Counted from the first letter of the stretch, positions 13,502-27,244 are shown. The stretch is 64,000 nucleotides of DNA from Centropus unirufus (GCA_013397695.1 VYZI01000134.1:1142949-1206948); one strand, 5' to 3'. Numbers and translations are program-made. Notes: generated from the sequence alone by a model not told the origin.

Positions 13502-13697
13502 TCTCATCTTATTCCCAAACCTATTTTATCTTCTTTTTTCTTTCTTCCTTTTTTCTCTTTTTCTCTTTTTTTTTTCTTTTTTTTTTTTTCTCATCTTATT
13601 CCCAAACCTATTTTATCTTCTTTTTTCTTTCTTCCTTTTTTCTCTTTTTCTCTTTTTTTTTCTTTTTTTTCTTTTTTTCTCTTTTTCTCTTTTTCTC
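13502..13697. repeat. Pyrimidine tract with an 87-bp tandem duplication
   Basis: An almost pure T/C tract is built from TTTTTCTC-like units. A non-simple leader beginning TCTCATCTTATTCCC occurs twice, at 13502 and 13589, each time followed by the same pyrimidine run. This gives a direct tandem duplication with a period of 87 bases. The duplication is in frame, so an overlapping open frame shows a repeated 29-residue Phe/Ser-rich block. That frame is an artefact of the repeat and not a gene. The high similarity of the two copies suggests a recent duplication or an assembly artefact. Confidence 0.9.
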
Positions 13698-13775
13698 TTC
13701 TTTGTGTGATGTAGAATTCTCCATAAAAACATCAGATATTCTTATTTTTTACAGCTTTCTTAATACTTCCCCTTG

Positions 13776-16700
13776 ATTTACATGTAAGTATTTACTGGAA
13801 ATTAAAATTGCTTCAACAGTAAAGGAAGATTGATAAGCCCTTTATGTATCATTACTTGCAGTTCAGTATGGCACTGCTCTTGTGCAGCCTAATCAGCTAT
13901 TTCTGTTGGCACACAACAGAGCTGGAGTTTTGCCTAGAGTAGCACAATCTTTTTAGTCGCTGGAGAAACAGCTAGTCACCACCTCAGCTATATGATACTC
14001 TGCCTGCTGCTATGCAGGGACAGTTATTCACTGTTTGTGCTAGTGCCCACACCTCTAAAGCCCTGTGATGTCTGTGCTTTATAATTTCTTTTCCTAGCAC
14101 TTCGCTGTGTTCCTGGTTCTTATATGTTTTTCTGTTGGTTTCTTTCAGCTTCTTACTCTCACTCAGTGCCTGACTTGACTACTGGCTTACAGTTGTCATG
14201 CCAACTGGCAAGCCTGGAAACTGAAGTAGAGAGAGAGTTTATTCCCCCCCCTCCCTTTTTTTGTCAAGTACTCACTTTGCAGTTAGCAAGCTGCATGAAC
14301 TGAATGCGTAAGTATGGCAGACAGCTCTGTGACTTTGCTCTGACACATTTCTAAATATCCATTTCTGCTTCATGAAGGCTTTTTTCAGTGCTTCCTTAAT
14401 CCTTGCTACTTGAAAATCAGGAAAATTATAAAGAAGTCAATGAAGTGGGGAAGGGATTTTATAGACTAGTCATTGCGTTTTTATTATTTAAACAGACCTG
14501 CAAACATACTTCAAATACTCTACATAGAAGTATTTTTTAATCCAGAAATTTGATCAGTCTTTCTGAAAGTCAGATATGACTGAATTTGATCCAGTTTTCA
14601 TGCCAAGTGATTCACTAGTTACGGGTATCAGCTTTCCAAATAAGGATGTGAAAGATATAGGAGAGGTACAGGGAAGAAAAATTGCAAACTCTTAACTCCT
14701 TGTACTGAGGTCAAATGCAAACATTATGCCTTCTTAATGATGTTTGTAACAGAGTTACAAATTAATTAGTTAATTGTTCTGTGAAATAATTGCTGTCCAA
14801 AATAAAAAAAAAATAGTTGTAATAGATTTGCGATAATTGACAGCTACATTCACATGCAAATTGTCGTGGAAAACGTAATGTGTTTAAAGATAACTGGTTT
14901 AAAGAGGACATTGAAATCTCATTTCAGATGTTGTTCTTTGGAGAGGTAAGTTTGTTCTGGGTTTCACAGGAACCACCTGTATGACTTACGTAATATTGCA
15001 ACTAACACCAATCTTGCTTTTCTCAAGTTCAAAATGTGTGACTTATCAATAGGAATATTTAATTTATAAATATTTACTGTAATTTGTTGCATTTCTTATT
15101 TGAAATTGAGCATTCATGGCTGCAAACTTTTATTGAGAACATGCATTTATTTTGCCTGGAGATCTTTATAGAATCAAAAAAACTGGCTCAGCTATTTCAC
15201 GGTTGGTTAGTAGTAATTTCCTTTTCTTCTACTGTATCAAACAAGTATATTTTCTCTTACTGAGCCCATTCCAAAATGGAAGGCTTTTATATCTAATTGA
15301 AAAAGGCAAGAAGCCTCAGATATCTAAAGCAGCTTTAATCTAGAACGCAGCTGTTGTGGATCAGGGTTCCAGAGCTATATTAAACATTATCCTACACTTG
15401 GGCCACCTTGTTATAATCTCAGATAATTCCACTCCAAATACTGGAGATGGCAGTTTATCTGAAACATTGACTATTTCATCCAGATGCAGCCCTCTGAAAG
15501 AAGAGTCTACTACTTGCATTGGCGCTTTATAAGGACAGAGGAGTAGACGTAATTGCATTGATCAGCAACTCCAGGTCTTAGTGATTGTAGATAACTATGC
15601 CTTAGGTGTTTAATCTTAAAGGATATAGAGACCATCTTTACCTCTTATCGCCACACACTCTGCAAAATCCTGTAAAAAAGGCTGAGCTATAAAATTCCAT
15701 AAGATTAAAGATGAAGCCTTCCAAATGTCTTGGGGTCCTGTGGTAACGCGATCTTTGGTCAGTAGTTTCTGATTGCTCTTTAGAAGTATATGCATTGTGT
15801 GTATATATATGTATATACTGCAGGCAAAAAATCCCCAAAAGGACTTCTCTTTCTGATCCTAACTCAGCTGAATTTTTTAAGTGGGCATGTGAGCAAGGTG
15901 AAACAGACTTTAATAGGTTGAACAGATTTTAATACTTTGCGAAGCACTGGTACAGCCCAAGTTGTTTATTTCTTCTTGTGCTTTCCATCCTAATTCTTGC
16001 TAATGATGAAACAGGATATAAAACACAAAATCAGATGATCAAGCTGCAAAATGACCAAGAAAGATTGTTTACATTCTACATCTGCCAAGAGGAAATAAAC
16101 TCTTAGTCTTCTATGCTAGGAATGTAGCTTGAAAAGCAATGTTGCTTTCACATCACCTCCCTGATACTTCCTTGATACTGCATTTTATGCAACTTTTTCT
16201 AATGAGATTTACTGTGAGAAGATCCTGGGATGGGAGGAGACAGTGTCGATGAGAAGAACAAATCAGCTGGAATGGTGAGAACCGTTGCTTTGGAGGCCTC
16301 CCATCTGCAGAGCACCATCAAATGCACTTTGCTGGGGAAAGGACAAATTGTTTGGTTTGGCCATGCCTCATGTGAGCAGAGATAGCAAAAGGCCAGGGAA
16401 TCCAACTGGATAAAGAACATCTGCAAGTGATGTTCTCTTAAAACATATTCCATCCAAAGAAGCCTTGATGCTTGGTCTCAACTCTGATCTTGACCACACA
16501 TGTTGCTTTGTCAGGTTCATTTGGAGTCAGCTTTTGCTTCCTGTAAATAAAGGGAGTGCAGTCTGTTTCATGCCATTCCACAATAACAATGTAAAAAAAT
16601 AATCACAATAAAACAAAAAATTGTTCAGTATATGGAAATCAAACTAACTTTGAATAATAACTATGGATTTGGAAGCTTAGTCAAGTCTGTTGTTTGAAGC

Positions 16701-19700
16701 TTGCCTGTATTTCTTTGTTTTCTCTTACTTCAACAACTAAAGAAGATGGATTGATTTGGCAATCCATCAACAGTGTAAGAAATAACTTGCTCAATGTGAT
16801 ATAGAAGCTCAAAAGCTAAATATAAAATTTTGAAGAACACACTAGATGACTTTAGAGAGGCAAATGGGTTATATCACTGCAGGAGGGACTACTTTGTGCT
16901 TTTTGTAAACTGTAATTTTGGTATAGACAGCTAGGAGGACTGAAAAGTCTAACTTAAGGCTTTCCACAAATCTTTTTTCTTTGGATACTTGCAAGGTAAA
17001 GAGCCCTAATTGAGTATTTGTTACCAGTTATGCGAACTAGGTTACATTATAGGAAAATGTGACCCATCGGTCTGACAATCCTTTTCTGAAGCAGAAACAT
17101 CTCTTTAATTATACATTTTCATGGTCCTAATGTATTAATGATCTTGAATAACTGGTTATTACTGTTGCATGATGTCTTCATTTAGTATGAGTGTTTATTC
17201 TGTGTTTATTTCTAGTAAGGTGAGATGAGTGCAGTCTTGAAGTTGTTTCCAGGGAAAACAGTCTGTACTATTTTGAGAACAGAGAGCTGGAGAAAATTTG
17301 CATTTGGGACTAACTCACATTTAGCTAAATTGCTTGAAACCATAGGCTGAACTTCATGTCCTGCACAAATGCTGTGCATAGACTCACTAGAACTGAGCTG
17401 GTATCACATCACATTGAAGGAAGTATTGTTGCCATGCATTTTATGAATCTTCTGTCTCGAGGGTTAAAACAATGATCTAGACTATCTTCTTTGCCTTCCT
17501 GTTTTTTAGTGAAGAAAAAATATGATTCATCGTGCAGTGACCTGTGACACTCAAGTTTTTATGGTGTAGTCTCCAACAAGGCAAGCAATAAGTTGATGAC
17601 AGTGTTTCACTGTCTAAAAATTGCAAGTGTTTGTATATATATAGAGTCCCCTTATAGGAACTAGGGTGATTTTGTAAATTATGATAATGTTAAGATAATA
17701 TTAAGATAATATTAANNNNNTATTACAAATTAATTTACTCTTAAATCTACCTAACATTTATAAAATTGTTTCAAACTTAGTTTTACAAGTCACGGAGTTT
17801 TAATATTAATTATTACTTGCATGATAAACCATAGTAAAACAATCAATTATGCTTTTTTAATAGACATTCTGAACTGACTGCTTTTGGGCTTGTGCAAATA
17901 TTTCTCCTCTCTTTTTTGATTGTTTATATATTCTATGCAATGGATCTGTGTGACTTGGCTCTGAGTATTTCTTGGCTCTTTTTTGTTTCATCTGAAGTGC
18001 TTTGATCCTCTGTTTTTATTAAACTGTTTCCGTTAAAATGATAGGGAAAGAACACACATGCTTTATCTTGACATCAGCTGCTGTTAACTACACCATGGAT
18101 CCATGTTTCTAGGTTATGAAGAATGTATAAGAAGAGGGTGGGATTTCCAATATCTTCTCATGTTTATGTCTAATTCCTGTTCTCCCCTCTGCCTTTTAAG
18201 TATTAGCGCTATATTTAAATAATAAAAGGCCTTTTTTTCCTTCATGACTATAGTGTGTCTAGACTGACTTGTCACAGGCTTGGACACTCTGGGGAAAAGA
18301 AAGCTTAAAATTGAAGAGATTTAGCTCTTTATGCATATATCACTACACTAATCTATGAAAATTTCATTTTTGAATAACAGTTTTAAATCAGCCTGTCGAA
18401 ACTGTCAAATATCCTAAGGAGCAACTGAATGAGAGCTGGGAGTAGTCAGCCGGGAGCTCCAGTCAACCTAGGAAACATTTCAGTGGAATATACCAGGCTG
18501 CTTCCTATGTGATAAATGCAAAGAAATTGGAACACAGTACAGAATGGACCTTATTCCACAATGAGAGACTGAAAAAAATGGGTTTTGGCCAGATATGCTG
18601 CCTTTCCCCTCAGCAGATGAATCACTTCAGCCTGTGAGGATCTTGGAGAGCTTGTGAATTCACTCAGGGAACTTTGCCTGTCTCTCTAACACAAGACATA
18701 AATTTGAGGCAAGATACACAGCCTGAAAATTTGCTGCTATGTGGATAGAATATGAATTTATTTTTACAGGATTTATATGAAAATATTAAATAGTGAGTCA
18801 TTACAAATAAATGCATGGCAAACTTCAGCTGCCAGATTCGGACTAAGAGCCAAAGTTCTAACTCTAGAACTAAGAACATTTTGCATTAAGGAATTAGCTA
18901 TGCCTGATACCATACAACGGCTGAAATACAGCTCCTATGTGTGTATGTAATGAGAAGTATTTTTTGTAAACTATTTTGTGTGTTTAGATAGATTCGCTTT
19001 TTTCCATTTTTATCAGGCAACTTCGGAAAGTGAGATGCAGACATTGTTCTCCTTGTCATTACATCAAAGTGTAATTTTCTTAAAAAAATAAAGAAAAAAG
19101 GATGCTTCCGTCGACTTAATTACAGTCATTCTTATTTTAATGATATTTCCACATGACTGCTCTTTCTTAAGTTCACTCATAATTTTTCTGAAACATTTGG
19201 AAAGTCAGCTGATTAATACTATCATTTTAATCTTCATTGCGCTATCTTCTTCTGGGCCAAATCTATCCATTACATCCAGTGTTCCTTCAAACAGTAACTG
19301 TTCACCTACCCCTAATTAAATTGCCTCTCTCCAGCTGTAGGAATTGCAGCTCACCTGTTTTTGTCAGCCCAAATTCTAGTGCTACAATCTCTCTGAAATT
19401 TATTTTTCAGCTTAAAATTTCTTATGCTGTAATGTTGTAATTAAGTGCCTTCTGTGGGCTGTAGCCACTCTAAACACATCCTGATGGCCCTATCTTCAGT
19501 AACCCAAACTCCCCCATCCATCCTGGGCTCAACCTCTTTGCTCAGGAGAGTAGTCGCAAATCTTCCACTGCATATGGGAGGTATTAATAAGAACTTCAAT
19601 GCCTCCTCATATCATGCCGAGATGCTCCTTCAGTGTTAATCAGGGGCATAATCCTTGTGATTCAATATGTATTTCTTCCTGCTGAGCTGCTTTTTAATGC

Positions 19701-21274
19701 ACAGTACTGAATAGGTCTTTTGCAGCCAGCTGAAGTACAGAGCAAAATTTGCCTACCTCCAAAACACCATACAGCACAAAAAGGGCATAGGTTGAAGTTC
19801 CTCAATTTCTTTGATTGGCTCGTAGAGAATTTTAAAGTGGCAATTTCGACAACAGTTTCAAATGCCCTTAAACAATGCGAAGACTGCAACCATTTATTTT
19901 TTTTATGAGTGATTTATGCTGTGCATCCAAGTTACTTTTGAAAACCGGATATTAGTGGCTTTTGAAAATTTCTTATATTGTTAAGATATATTTATTAAAA
20001 AAAACCCCAACACTTTTCCAAGTAGACCTTTGCAAGTTAATTATTCCTGTACCATTTGTTCGGCTAAGAATATTCGAATGGATTAATCATGTTGAAAAAT
20101 GAGTACAGTTAACACAGTGCATATTAAATTACATATGGCTTCAGCACAGCTAGATACATCCAGTATCAAATGACATCTGAATGATTCTTCCAACCATATA
20201 TAAATATGAGCAAGGAAGTCTATTAGTTAATCTTTATTGTTTAAATAAAAGTAAAACCCACTAAAGTAAAATATGGGAAAATCTGATTTACATTACCAAA
20301 TGAGAGCTTTTCTTCGGCTTCTCTGCTATGTTCTTGTCCAACAGCATGTATGTTAGACCCCATATTGTTTATGTTTTGATATATTATGGCACAAAAGGCT
20401 CTAATCTAGAGTGTTACTTCATCTCATAAAGTTCACCTTTAAAAAAATTACTTCTATCCAACTCATTTTACATGTTTAATTAAATTCCAAGACGAAAATG
20501 TCTGTATCTGACTTTCTAAGTGATGAGATTCTTTTTTCTGAAAATGTGTTAAAATATATAATCATTCCCATGGGAAGATCAGTGGATTTATTAAAAAATC
20601 TCTAGTTTCTAGGTTTTCTGACAGCCATGAGAAACAAGAAGAAAATGCAAGAGGAGAAACATTACTATGTCCCTTCACCTTGACACTGAGTAGGAAAGCC
20701 TGGACTTTAAGAGCAAGAGAAAGTTGAGGCTTCATGTTAAATCATTTTGGGGCCTCTCTCCCAGGATTTATCAGCTATACCATTTTTTAGGACATAAACT
20801 GTAAGATAATGTTAATGGAAAGAAAACCGTAGCCACCACACTCATTTTCTTTTGGCTGGGGGATCAGTTTAAATCCCCAGAGTGGCCAGTGCTGTATCCT
20901 TCCAGACAGCCCTTTCTCCCGTAATCCAATCACCACCATGACCAGAAGCTGTTAACTGTGCTGTGGATTTCCAGATTTTTGCCTTAATTTCCAGCCTGCA
21001 GGAACTTGAGCATGAGACAATAGCTGGCTCAGCCAGACGGGTAAACATCTGCAGCCCCCGTGCTCCAGGCTCTGCTGCAAAGCACTGCTGGGAGAGAGTC
21101 CCACAGCAGCGCCTGCACGCATTGCCTTCAGTTGGCACACTCGTAAGAAATTAGGGAAGCAGTGGGATGTGGTGTCCATGCTTATTTAGGCTGTGACCCG
21201 AGCTTTCTCTTTGACCTCTGTGTTGCTGGTAAGAAGAGCACTGGCTGGAGGATTTAGCTACCCTGTATGATTGT
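13776..21274. other. AT-rich non-coding stretch
   Basis: No gene, tRNA or clear transposon is recognised. Notable small items are an 18-base splice-flanked segment at 14928-14945, a short TG/TA microsatellite at about 15796-15817, an 11-bp tandem repeat next to the N gap at 17691-17720, and a more GC-rich patch at 20860-21180 that contains overlapping open frames on both strands (63-89 codons). That patch has no domain I recognise. Confidence 0.4.
17691..17720. repeat. 11-bp tandem repeat running into a 5-base N gap
   Basis: The unit TAAGATAATAT occurs at 17691-17701 and 17702-17712, with a third partial copy stopping at five Ns (17716-17720). The sequence resumes as unrelated AT-rich DNA. 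The gap size is therefore probably a placeholder and the true repeat length is unknown. Confidence 0.8.
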
Positions 21275-21830
21275 ATCAGAACTGGTGGGGCCAGTAGGAC
21301 CGGGGAAGTGACTGAACTCTTGTACTTGGCACTTGTAAAGCCACACCTTGACTGCTGTGTTCAATTTTGGGCTACGGAGACACTAAATATAGACATTGAG
21401 GTGTCTTGGAGTGTGTGCAAAGAAAGGCAAGGAAGCTGGTGAAGGGGATGGAGCACAAATCTTAGAGAAGTGGCTGAGGGAACTGGGATTATTTAGACTG
21501 GAGAACAGGATGCTGAGGGAAGACCTATCACTCTTTACAATAACTTGAAAGGAGGTTGTAGCAAGGTGGGTGCTGGTTTCTTCTCCCAAGTAACGAGAAG
21601 TGGCATCGTGTTGTGCTGGGCAGGTTTAGATTGGATAATGGGAAAAATTTCTTCACCTGTAGGGCTGTCAAGCATTGGAATGGGCTTCCCAGGGCAGTGG
21701 TGGAGTCACCATCCCTGGAAGGTATTTAAAAAGAGATGTAGATATGCTGCTTAGGGACATGGTTACCTGGTTAATGGTAGACTAGGCAGTATTGGACGTA
21801 AAGGTCTTTTCCGACCTGAATGATTCTATG
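21275..21830 (+). mobile_element. CR1 LINE, 5'-truncated, intact 3' end
   Basis: Sense-strand CR1 3' region. Familiar CR1 landmarks appear in order: the 'accttgactgctgtgttcaa' type segment at about 21345, a GCTGGTGAAGGGGATGGAGCA-like segment at about 21437, 'ggttgtagcaaggtgggtgctgg' at about 21553, 'ggcagtggtggagtcaccatccctgg' at about 21693, and 'aggtcttttccgacctgaatgattctatg' ending at about 21830. It is the usual 5'-truncated copy, covering the end of ORF2 and the 3' UTR. It ends with a single CR1 octamer-type tail. Substitutions relative to the well-known family pattern suggest moderate age. It has no coding capacity. Confidence 0.92.
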
Positions 21831-24800
21831 ACTGGGGACAGTCAGGAATTTATATAAGACCTTTGAATTTCTAGTTGGTTGAATGGTATCATTGTGGTGT
21901 GTCTCAGTGGTTGTACTGCTGTTATGTATAGTCCCAATTAAAACACTCCTAACTGACACAGTCTGGTCTCTGGTTTCAGCTGGATTAAGACTTGCAGGAG
22001 AGGAAGATTTGCTCCCTTGCATACTGCAAAATGTGCATATGTCAGGCTGAGGGGACTGCAGACAGAAATTATCGCTTTTACCACGTGTCAGGTTTCTGGC
22101 ATGCAAGGACAACAGGTTCAGTGTGTTGGCCTCGCTACAAAGGAAGCCACAGCCACTGACTGACATGGTGGATCCCACGAGTTAGTGGCATGATGTGCAG
22201 GGCAATGTTCCTCACTGGCTTGTATTTACCTTCCATTTACTTTAATCTGCCTTTTGCTCTTTTATAAATAACACAATTGAAAAGCAAACTGAAGCCTTTT
22301 TTTTTTTTCTGTAACCTGTCTTTTCCAGTAGCTGAAGTGGCTCTAGTTAACTTTTTCATATCCATTTCTCAATCTCCTCCATCCCCTCAATAATTCTGCC
22401 ATCTTCCGACTGAATCTTTCCAATAGTTGTGATCAGTGCTGCTCTAGTGGAGAGCTCAGGTCTCCACAGCAAACTTCCTGCAAAGAAACCAAGATCCTTA
22501 TGGACATAAATATTATTGTTATTTTCTATGGACTGACTCCTAACAGCTGTCTCTGATGGTTTGCTGTCAGGGAGACATTGGAGAGTACTCAGGGCATTTC
22601 TGCAGCACTGCACATGAAAGAACTAAAGGGAAAGCATTTCTCTGCACTGGACTTTTAGAGCACAGAGTAGACTTGTTCCACATCTTAGATAAGCAAAAAA
22701 TTCAACATCCCACAAGTGAGGAATCTTAAAGTTTAACCTAATGTGTGAAATGGGTCTGTTGTTTAGAATAAGTACTAAAACAATCATTTGAAGTAGCCAG
22801 TCTCCCTAAAGAGAATAAATGGGTTATTAAAGAGGCAGTACGTTTTTCCTGGCTCTCACCAAGAACAAGCTCTTGCTGACATCCTCCCTTTTCTAAAAAA
22901 AAAAAAAAAAAAGTCATTGTTAAGGGTAAGTCAGAGATTTAGAATGACTATTATGGATTTTTAGGAAAAAAAATATAAATTTGTTTATGTAATTAGCAAC
23001 ATCTGTAAAAAAAAAAGATAATTTAGATTACATTTACTACCGTGAAACTGAAATAAAGATCATTTTACTTTTATTTTAAAATGCTGTTGTTTCTTTGTCT
23101 CTCTTTTCTCCTTTCTTCATTTGCTAGCTTGATACAAATGGTTCCTTGTGGTTTGTCTAGGATATCACTAAGCGTGTACAATTAAGCCAGTGAGAGGAGT
23201 ACTGCGAAACAGATGTGGACGGACCCCAGCATAACTGAGTGGGTGAACTGCTGGAAGCACCGAGCAGAGAAGGCCAAGTGTGTGCTTGTTTTCTGATCTC
23301 TGGCAGGGGAATGGAGTTGGCTGACACAGGGTGTTTTGAACAGCCCTGTGGTTTTCTGGTGTTATAGTACATTATCATTTGGGAAAGCAGCTGGAATCCT
23401 GATGTGGAATTATTGTTCCCTGGCTGGCATGTGCTGTGGAAGCTAGGAGCTCTGCTCCAAAACTCACAGGGCAACCTGCCTTGCATGGGGGAACTGGAGA
23501 GGAAACTCTGGTAAGAGACAGCTTCTCTCCTCACACAGGTGGCTGGCGATTGCAGGAGATTATGAGTAATTTATTAATTTGGTACTCCAGTTTGTTTTTC
23601 TATAGACACTGGGAACCACAGATAAGACTGTAAACAAAGAAACCTATTCTACTCATTCAAAGCTATTCCAAAACCAGTCTGAGGCTCCTGGATCCCCACC
23701 TACCCCACAGCGCTTGGGCTGCCTTTCACTTGACATTGAGCCTCCCCATCTCCTGTTAATAATTACTGTGTTAAGTTTTTAACAACCCAATTTTGTGGAG
23801 ATACTAAACATTTGCATACTGAAACTACGAAAACTTCGTATTTTTAGATAAAAGCATAAAACATCTCAGACACACGTTTCAATTTTCTTCAATTTAAACA
23901 TTAAACTGAAGATAACTGCAGCAATTCGTTGCTTTTCTTTTAAGACTAAATCCTGAACTTTCTGCAGTGGCTTCAGAGTAGTAAAGATAATGAGAATTTA
24001 GTGTGGACTGACTCACATACCCAACAGGAAAAGATGAAACAGCACCCTGAACAGTCAAACATCATTGTAAAATCTAAACCAATAAAACATTTTAAAATAA
24101 CAAATCCCATTCTTTTAATGAACCAAACAAGAGTGCTTCTATTGTTGACACCTACACCTGTGCTGGGAAAGAACCGTTTAGTGTCCTTTGCTCCTTTGCT
24201 TTTTGCAAGTGTGAATACAATGGAAGAGGATTCCACTCTCCTTAAGGAAGAGTGTAGAAGATAGATTCAATCCTATCTCCACTGCACACGCCAGAGAAGT
24301 CACCCCTGTCTCGTCATCAATGCTTGGAAAGGCTGTATCTTGTTTGTGCCAGCTGTGAACACTACGCACTATAAGGACCCTCTTTATTTACTGCCACTTG
24401 CTACTATGAAAAAGAAATTTGTGCCGTTAAAAGCCCCTTTTTCTCCACCCGCACAAATGAAAGTGTCTTCTCAGATATTTTCTGTACACCAGTGGCTTCT
24501 GTATGTCCAGTTTGACCTTTGCCCACTGAAATGAATGCAGCAGTTCTTTGTTCTGCACATATTAACGGCAGCACATGCCATGTTTTGAAGGCGCTGTATA
24601 GGCTGTTCTTTGTGTCAAACACTTGTGTTTTATGTAGTGCTGCTGTCAGCTGCATCACTTGCAGTCTTGTGCCAAGACACAAGAATCCCTGGTGATTCAG
24701 CAACCAACTGCGGGAATTTGGAACTTGAAAATAAAACTGGGGTCACCAAGAGCTTGTTTGAAGTTAGTTGAACCATCAACTTTAAATAAAGGCAATGAAA

Positions 24801-26694
24801 ACATTGGAGGGGGAGGTGAGGGCAGGAGTTAGTTGCTGCTCTTTTTTTTGCAGGTCACTTCCATACAGTGCTACTGTATGATAATCACTCCTGTCTCTCT
24901 TCAGGATATTTTAAACATTTTCTACACATTTACTTGCACATATACATAAACCAGAAATTACAAAAGAAGGACCGTGGTGGTTTTTTTTGGTGCATGTGAG
25001 TAATTTAATTGATTAAGTTTCATCTGTGAGAGCATCTGAAGTGAGATATTCACATCCACCTCACGAGGTGAAACAAGGAAGAAATGGAGAGTAAAAAATT
25101 ATAATTTTAATATTTTCATTCTATGAGGGTAAAAGTTAAAGTGATAAATTGCGCTTTGAAGTGTTAACTATGCAGGCATTTGCGTTATGGAGGCTGCTCT
25201 TGGAAGCATCAGTTACTGCTATAGAAGTCTCGAAAGCAGAGTAGGCAATCCAAGACAAGACTCAAGTTACCATGTGTGGGCCTGCTGACATATAATCCTA
25301 ATTTCATGAGCAACAGTTCAGGTGGAAAGCTACAAATCATTTGGCATGTTAGTTTTTTCAATGGTTGGACAAGAACAGTTTATTTAACACACTAGAATTA
25401 CAAAGGTTATGAAAATAAACAGGGTCACAATAAAAATTAAAACACAGAATGTTTGGCATAATGGGAAACTACCAAAGAGATTTTAAACCCCAAATTTAGA
25501 AGGTGATATGATCAGCAATGATAAAGTAATGCTCTACTCCTTTGTAATTCAAGGAATTGTTTTCTATTTAAAATCACTGCTGACTTGAGAATGCCAGAGA
25601 TGGGTTAATTTCTATAGTATTTGACTACACAAACAAAATCCTAGTGTAGTTAAGCTTCTCTAAACTCAGCCTGTGATACACATGATTGAGTTTTTTGGTA
25701 GTTGAATTGCAAAAGGAACATATGCTGAGGATTATACTTGGGGGGGAAAAAAAGAAGAATCTAATGATGACAAAATGTGTACAAATCTATCTATTGGGTT
25801 TGCACACACATGCATCTAGCAAACTATTGTAAAATACTGAGAGGGCCTGTGCTGCTTAAGTGTTATACCCAAATTTTCTGCCAAAGTTTTCTTTTCAAAG
25901 AGTCGTGCCTAAATGACAATGTGAATCTAGTTCCACGCTTTGCAGAGCAGGCATCTGCATTTTTAATTTAACAATGACCCTGATAAAAGTCAAGATTTTC
26001 TTCCTGAGAAAGAGCTGCTCCAGCAATAATTATCCCAAATCTATTTAGCAGGTTGCAGACTGACTAATATGCTGTAATGCAATAGGGAAAAGCAGAAATA
26101 TTTTATGAGAATTTGTTGGTTTGTGACCTGTCTGTTTTGTCTGTTAAAAATCTTGCTTAGAAAGTTTGAAGCATTTGCTTTTATTTATTCAGCTGCTTTG
26201 GCTGTAATGCTGCATTACCTCCTCTCAAGTCGCTACACATAGTAACATTTAGGCTTTAAAAATTATGTTGCATATATTAAGGTTTGAGGAATATTACATT
26301 TGCTTTGTTGAACTTAAACTAAACTCTCTAAGCAAAGGGATTTGAATTTGGGGGATTTTAAGTTTTGTTTTGCTGCCAGGCCAACATATCAGATCTGTTC
26401 TAGTTTGGTTTAATAAACTAGCACTTGTAATCCTAACCAAAATCCAATTTTCAATATATAACTGTAGCAGCCTATTACTAAAATATGCTTTAGCGTGACA
26501 TTACTTGAAATGCTTTAGCATTGCAGTATGCCCATCTTTGCAATATGTAATCATCCTACATGTGGGGTTTTTTCCATATTTTAGCAGGGTATCAGCATGT
26601 GAAAACTTTGCGACTATTTTCCATCTCTAATATGCATTGCCACAAAGGCTGAGTATTGCATGTTGTTTTTCTTCACTAACCCCATGTGCACTTG
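21831..26694. other. Non-coding stretch with one GC-richer, splice-flanked patch
   Basis: No gene is recognised. A GC-richer patch at 23128-23510 is bounded on the plus strand by a very pyrimidine-rich acceptor (TTCATTTGCTAG, ending at 23127) and a GTAAGA donor at 23511. An 18-base A run occupies 22895-22912. Open frames up to 135 codons (minus strand 21771-22178) and 125 codons (minus strand 23157-23534) have no recognisable domains. The first overlaps the antisense of a CR1 tail. Confidence 0.4.
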
Positions 26695-27045
26695 AAAGGG
26701 TTAAAGGAGAACTGGGAATGGTGCAGAGAAGGGCAGGAGCAATGAGCAGAATGCAGCAGCGTCCATGTAAGCAATGGCTCAGCAAACCGGATCTCCTCAG
26801 TCTGAAAAGGCCTGTTGAAATGTGACATGCAGGTGCATATCTAGTAGATGATAGTATACCATGAGGCATGAAAAGGGTGGATAGCAATTGGTTGCTCACT
26901 GTTTTCAATGTTAGCACTAAAGTACATCTAATAAAGCTAACAGTAGGCAATGTTTTTTAAAAAACAGAGGATGTTCTTCATTTATCACATAGGCAGGCCA
27001 CAAATTTCTTTTTCGCACTCTACTGGGGATACTGGAAAGTCAAAG
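26695..27045 (+). mobile_element. Old CR1-family fragment, sense
   Basis: A diverged CR1 copy. Recognisable blocks are GCTCAGCAAACCGGATCTCCTCAGTCTGAAAAG-like sequence at about 26776-26810, then a segment corresponding to 'catgaagggcatggagaaggtg...ttgttcactgt' at about 26862-26905, and one corresponding to '...aggtatttcttcacacaacgcata...' and '...gtggaactccttgccac' at about 26965-27045. This order is typical of older CR1 subfamilies rather than the young octamer-tail ones. It is heavily mutated and the ends are approximate. Confidence 0.65.
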
Positions 27046-27244
27046 GACACGATGCATAATTGTCACATTTAATTCAGACAGTCCCTGAGCAATCAATGGC
27101 TGCAGGCTGGGACTGCCCTTGCTCAGTTCCTTTGGGCTTCCTTGGGAATCTGCTTATGGCCAGCATCAGAAGTGGGACATTGGGCAAGACCAGCCTTTAG
27201 TTTTACCCAGTTCCTATAATTTCACTTGATGTATGAACTGACAG

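Noticed and set aside
13456..13776. 106-codon Phe/Ser-rich open frame resembling a membrane protein
   Set aside because: It is translated polypyrimidine repeat with an in-frame 87-bp duplication, so it is not evidence of a gene.
21771..22178. 135-codon minus-strand open frame, the longest in the window
   Set aside because: Its 3' part is the antisense of a CR1 3' tail and the rest has no recognisable domain. The length is within chance expectation for 64 kb.
23157..23534. 125-codon minus-strand open frame
   Set aside because: No domain, no coding-like bias, no clear context. The plus-strand splice signals around it fit a non-coding plus-strand exon better.
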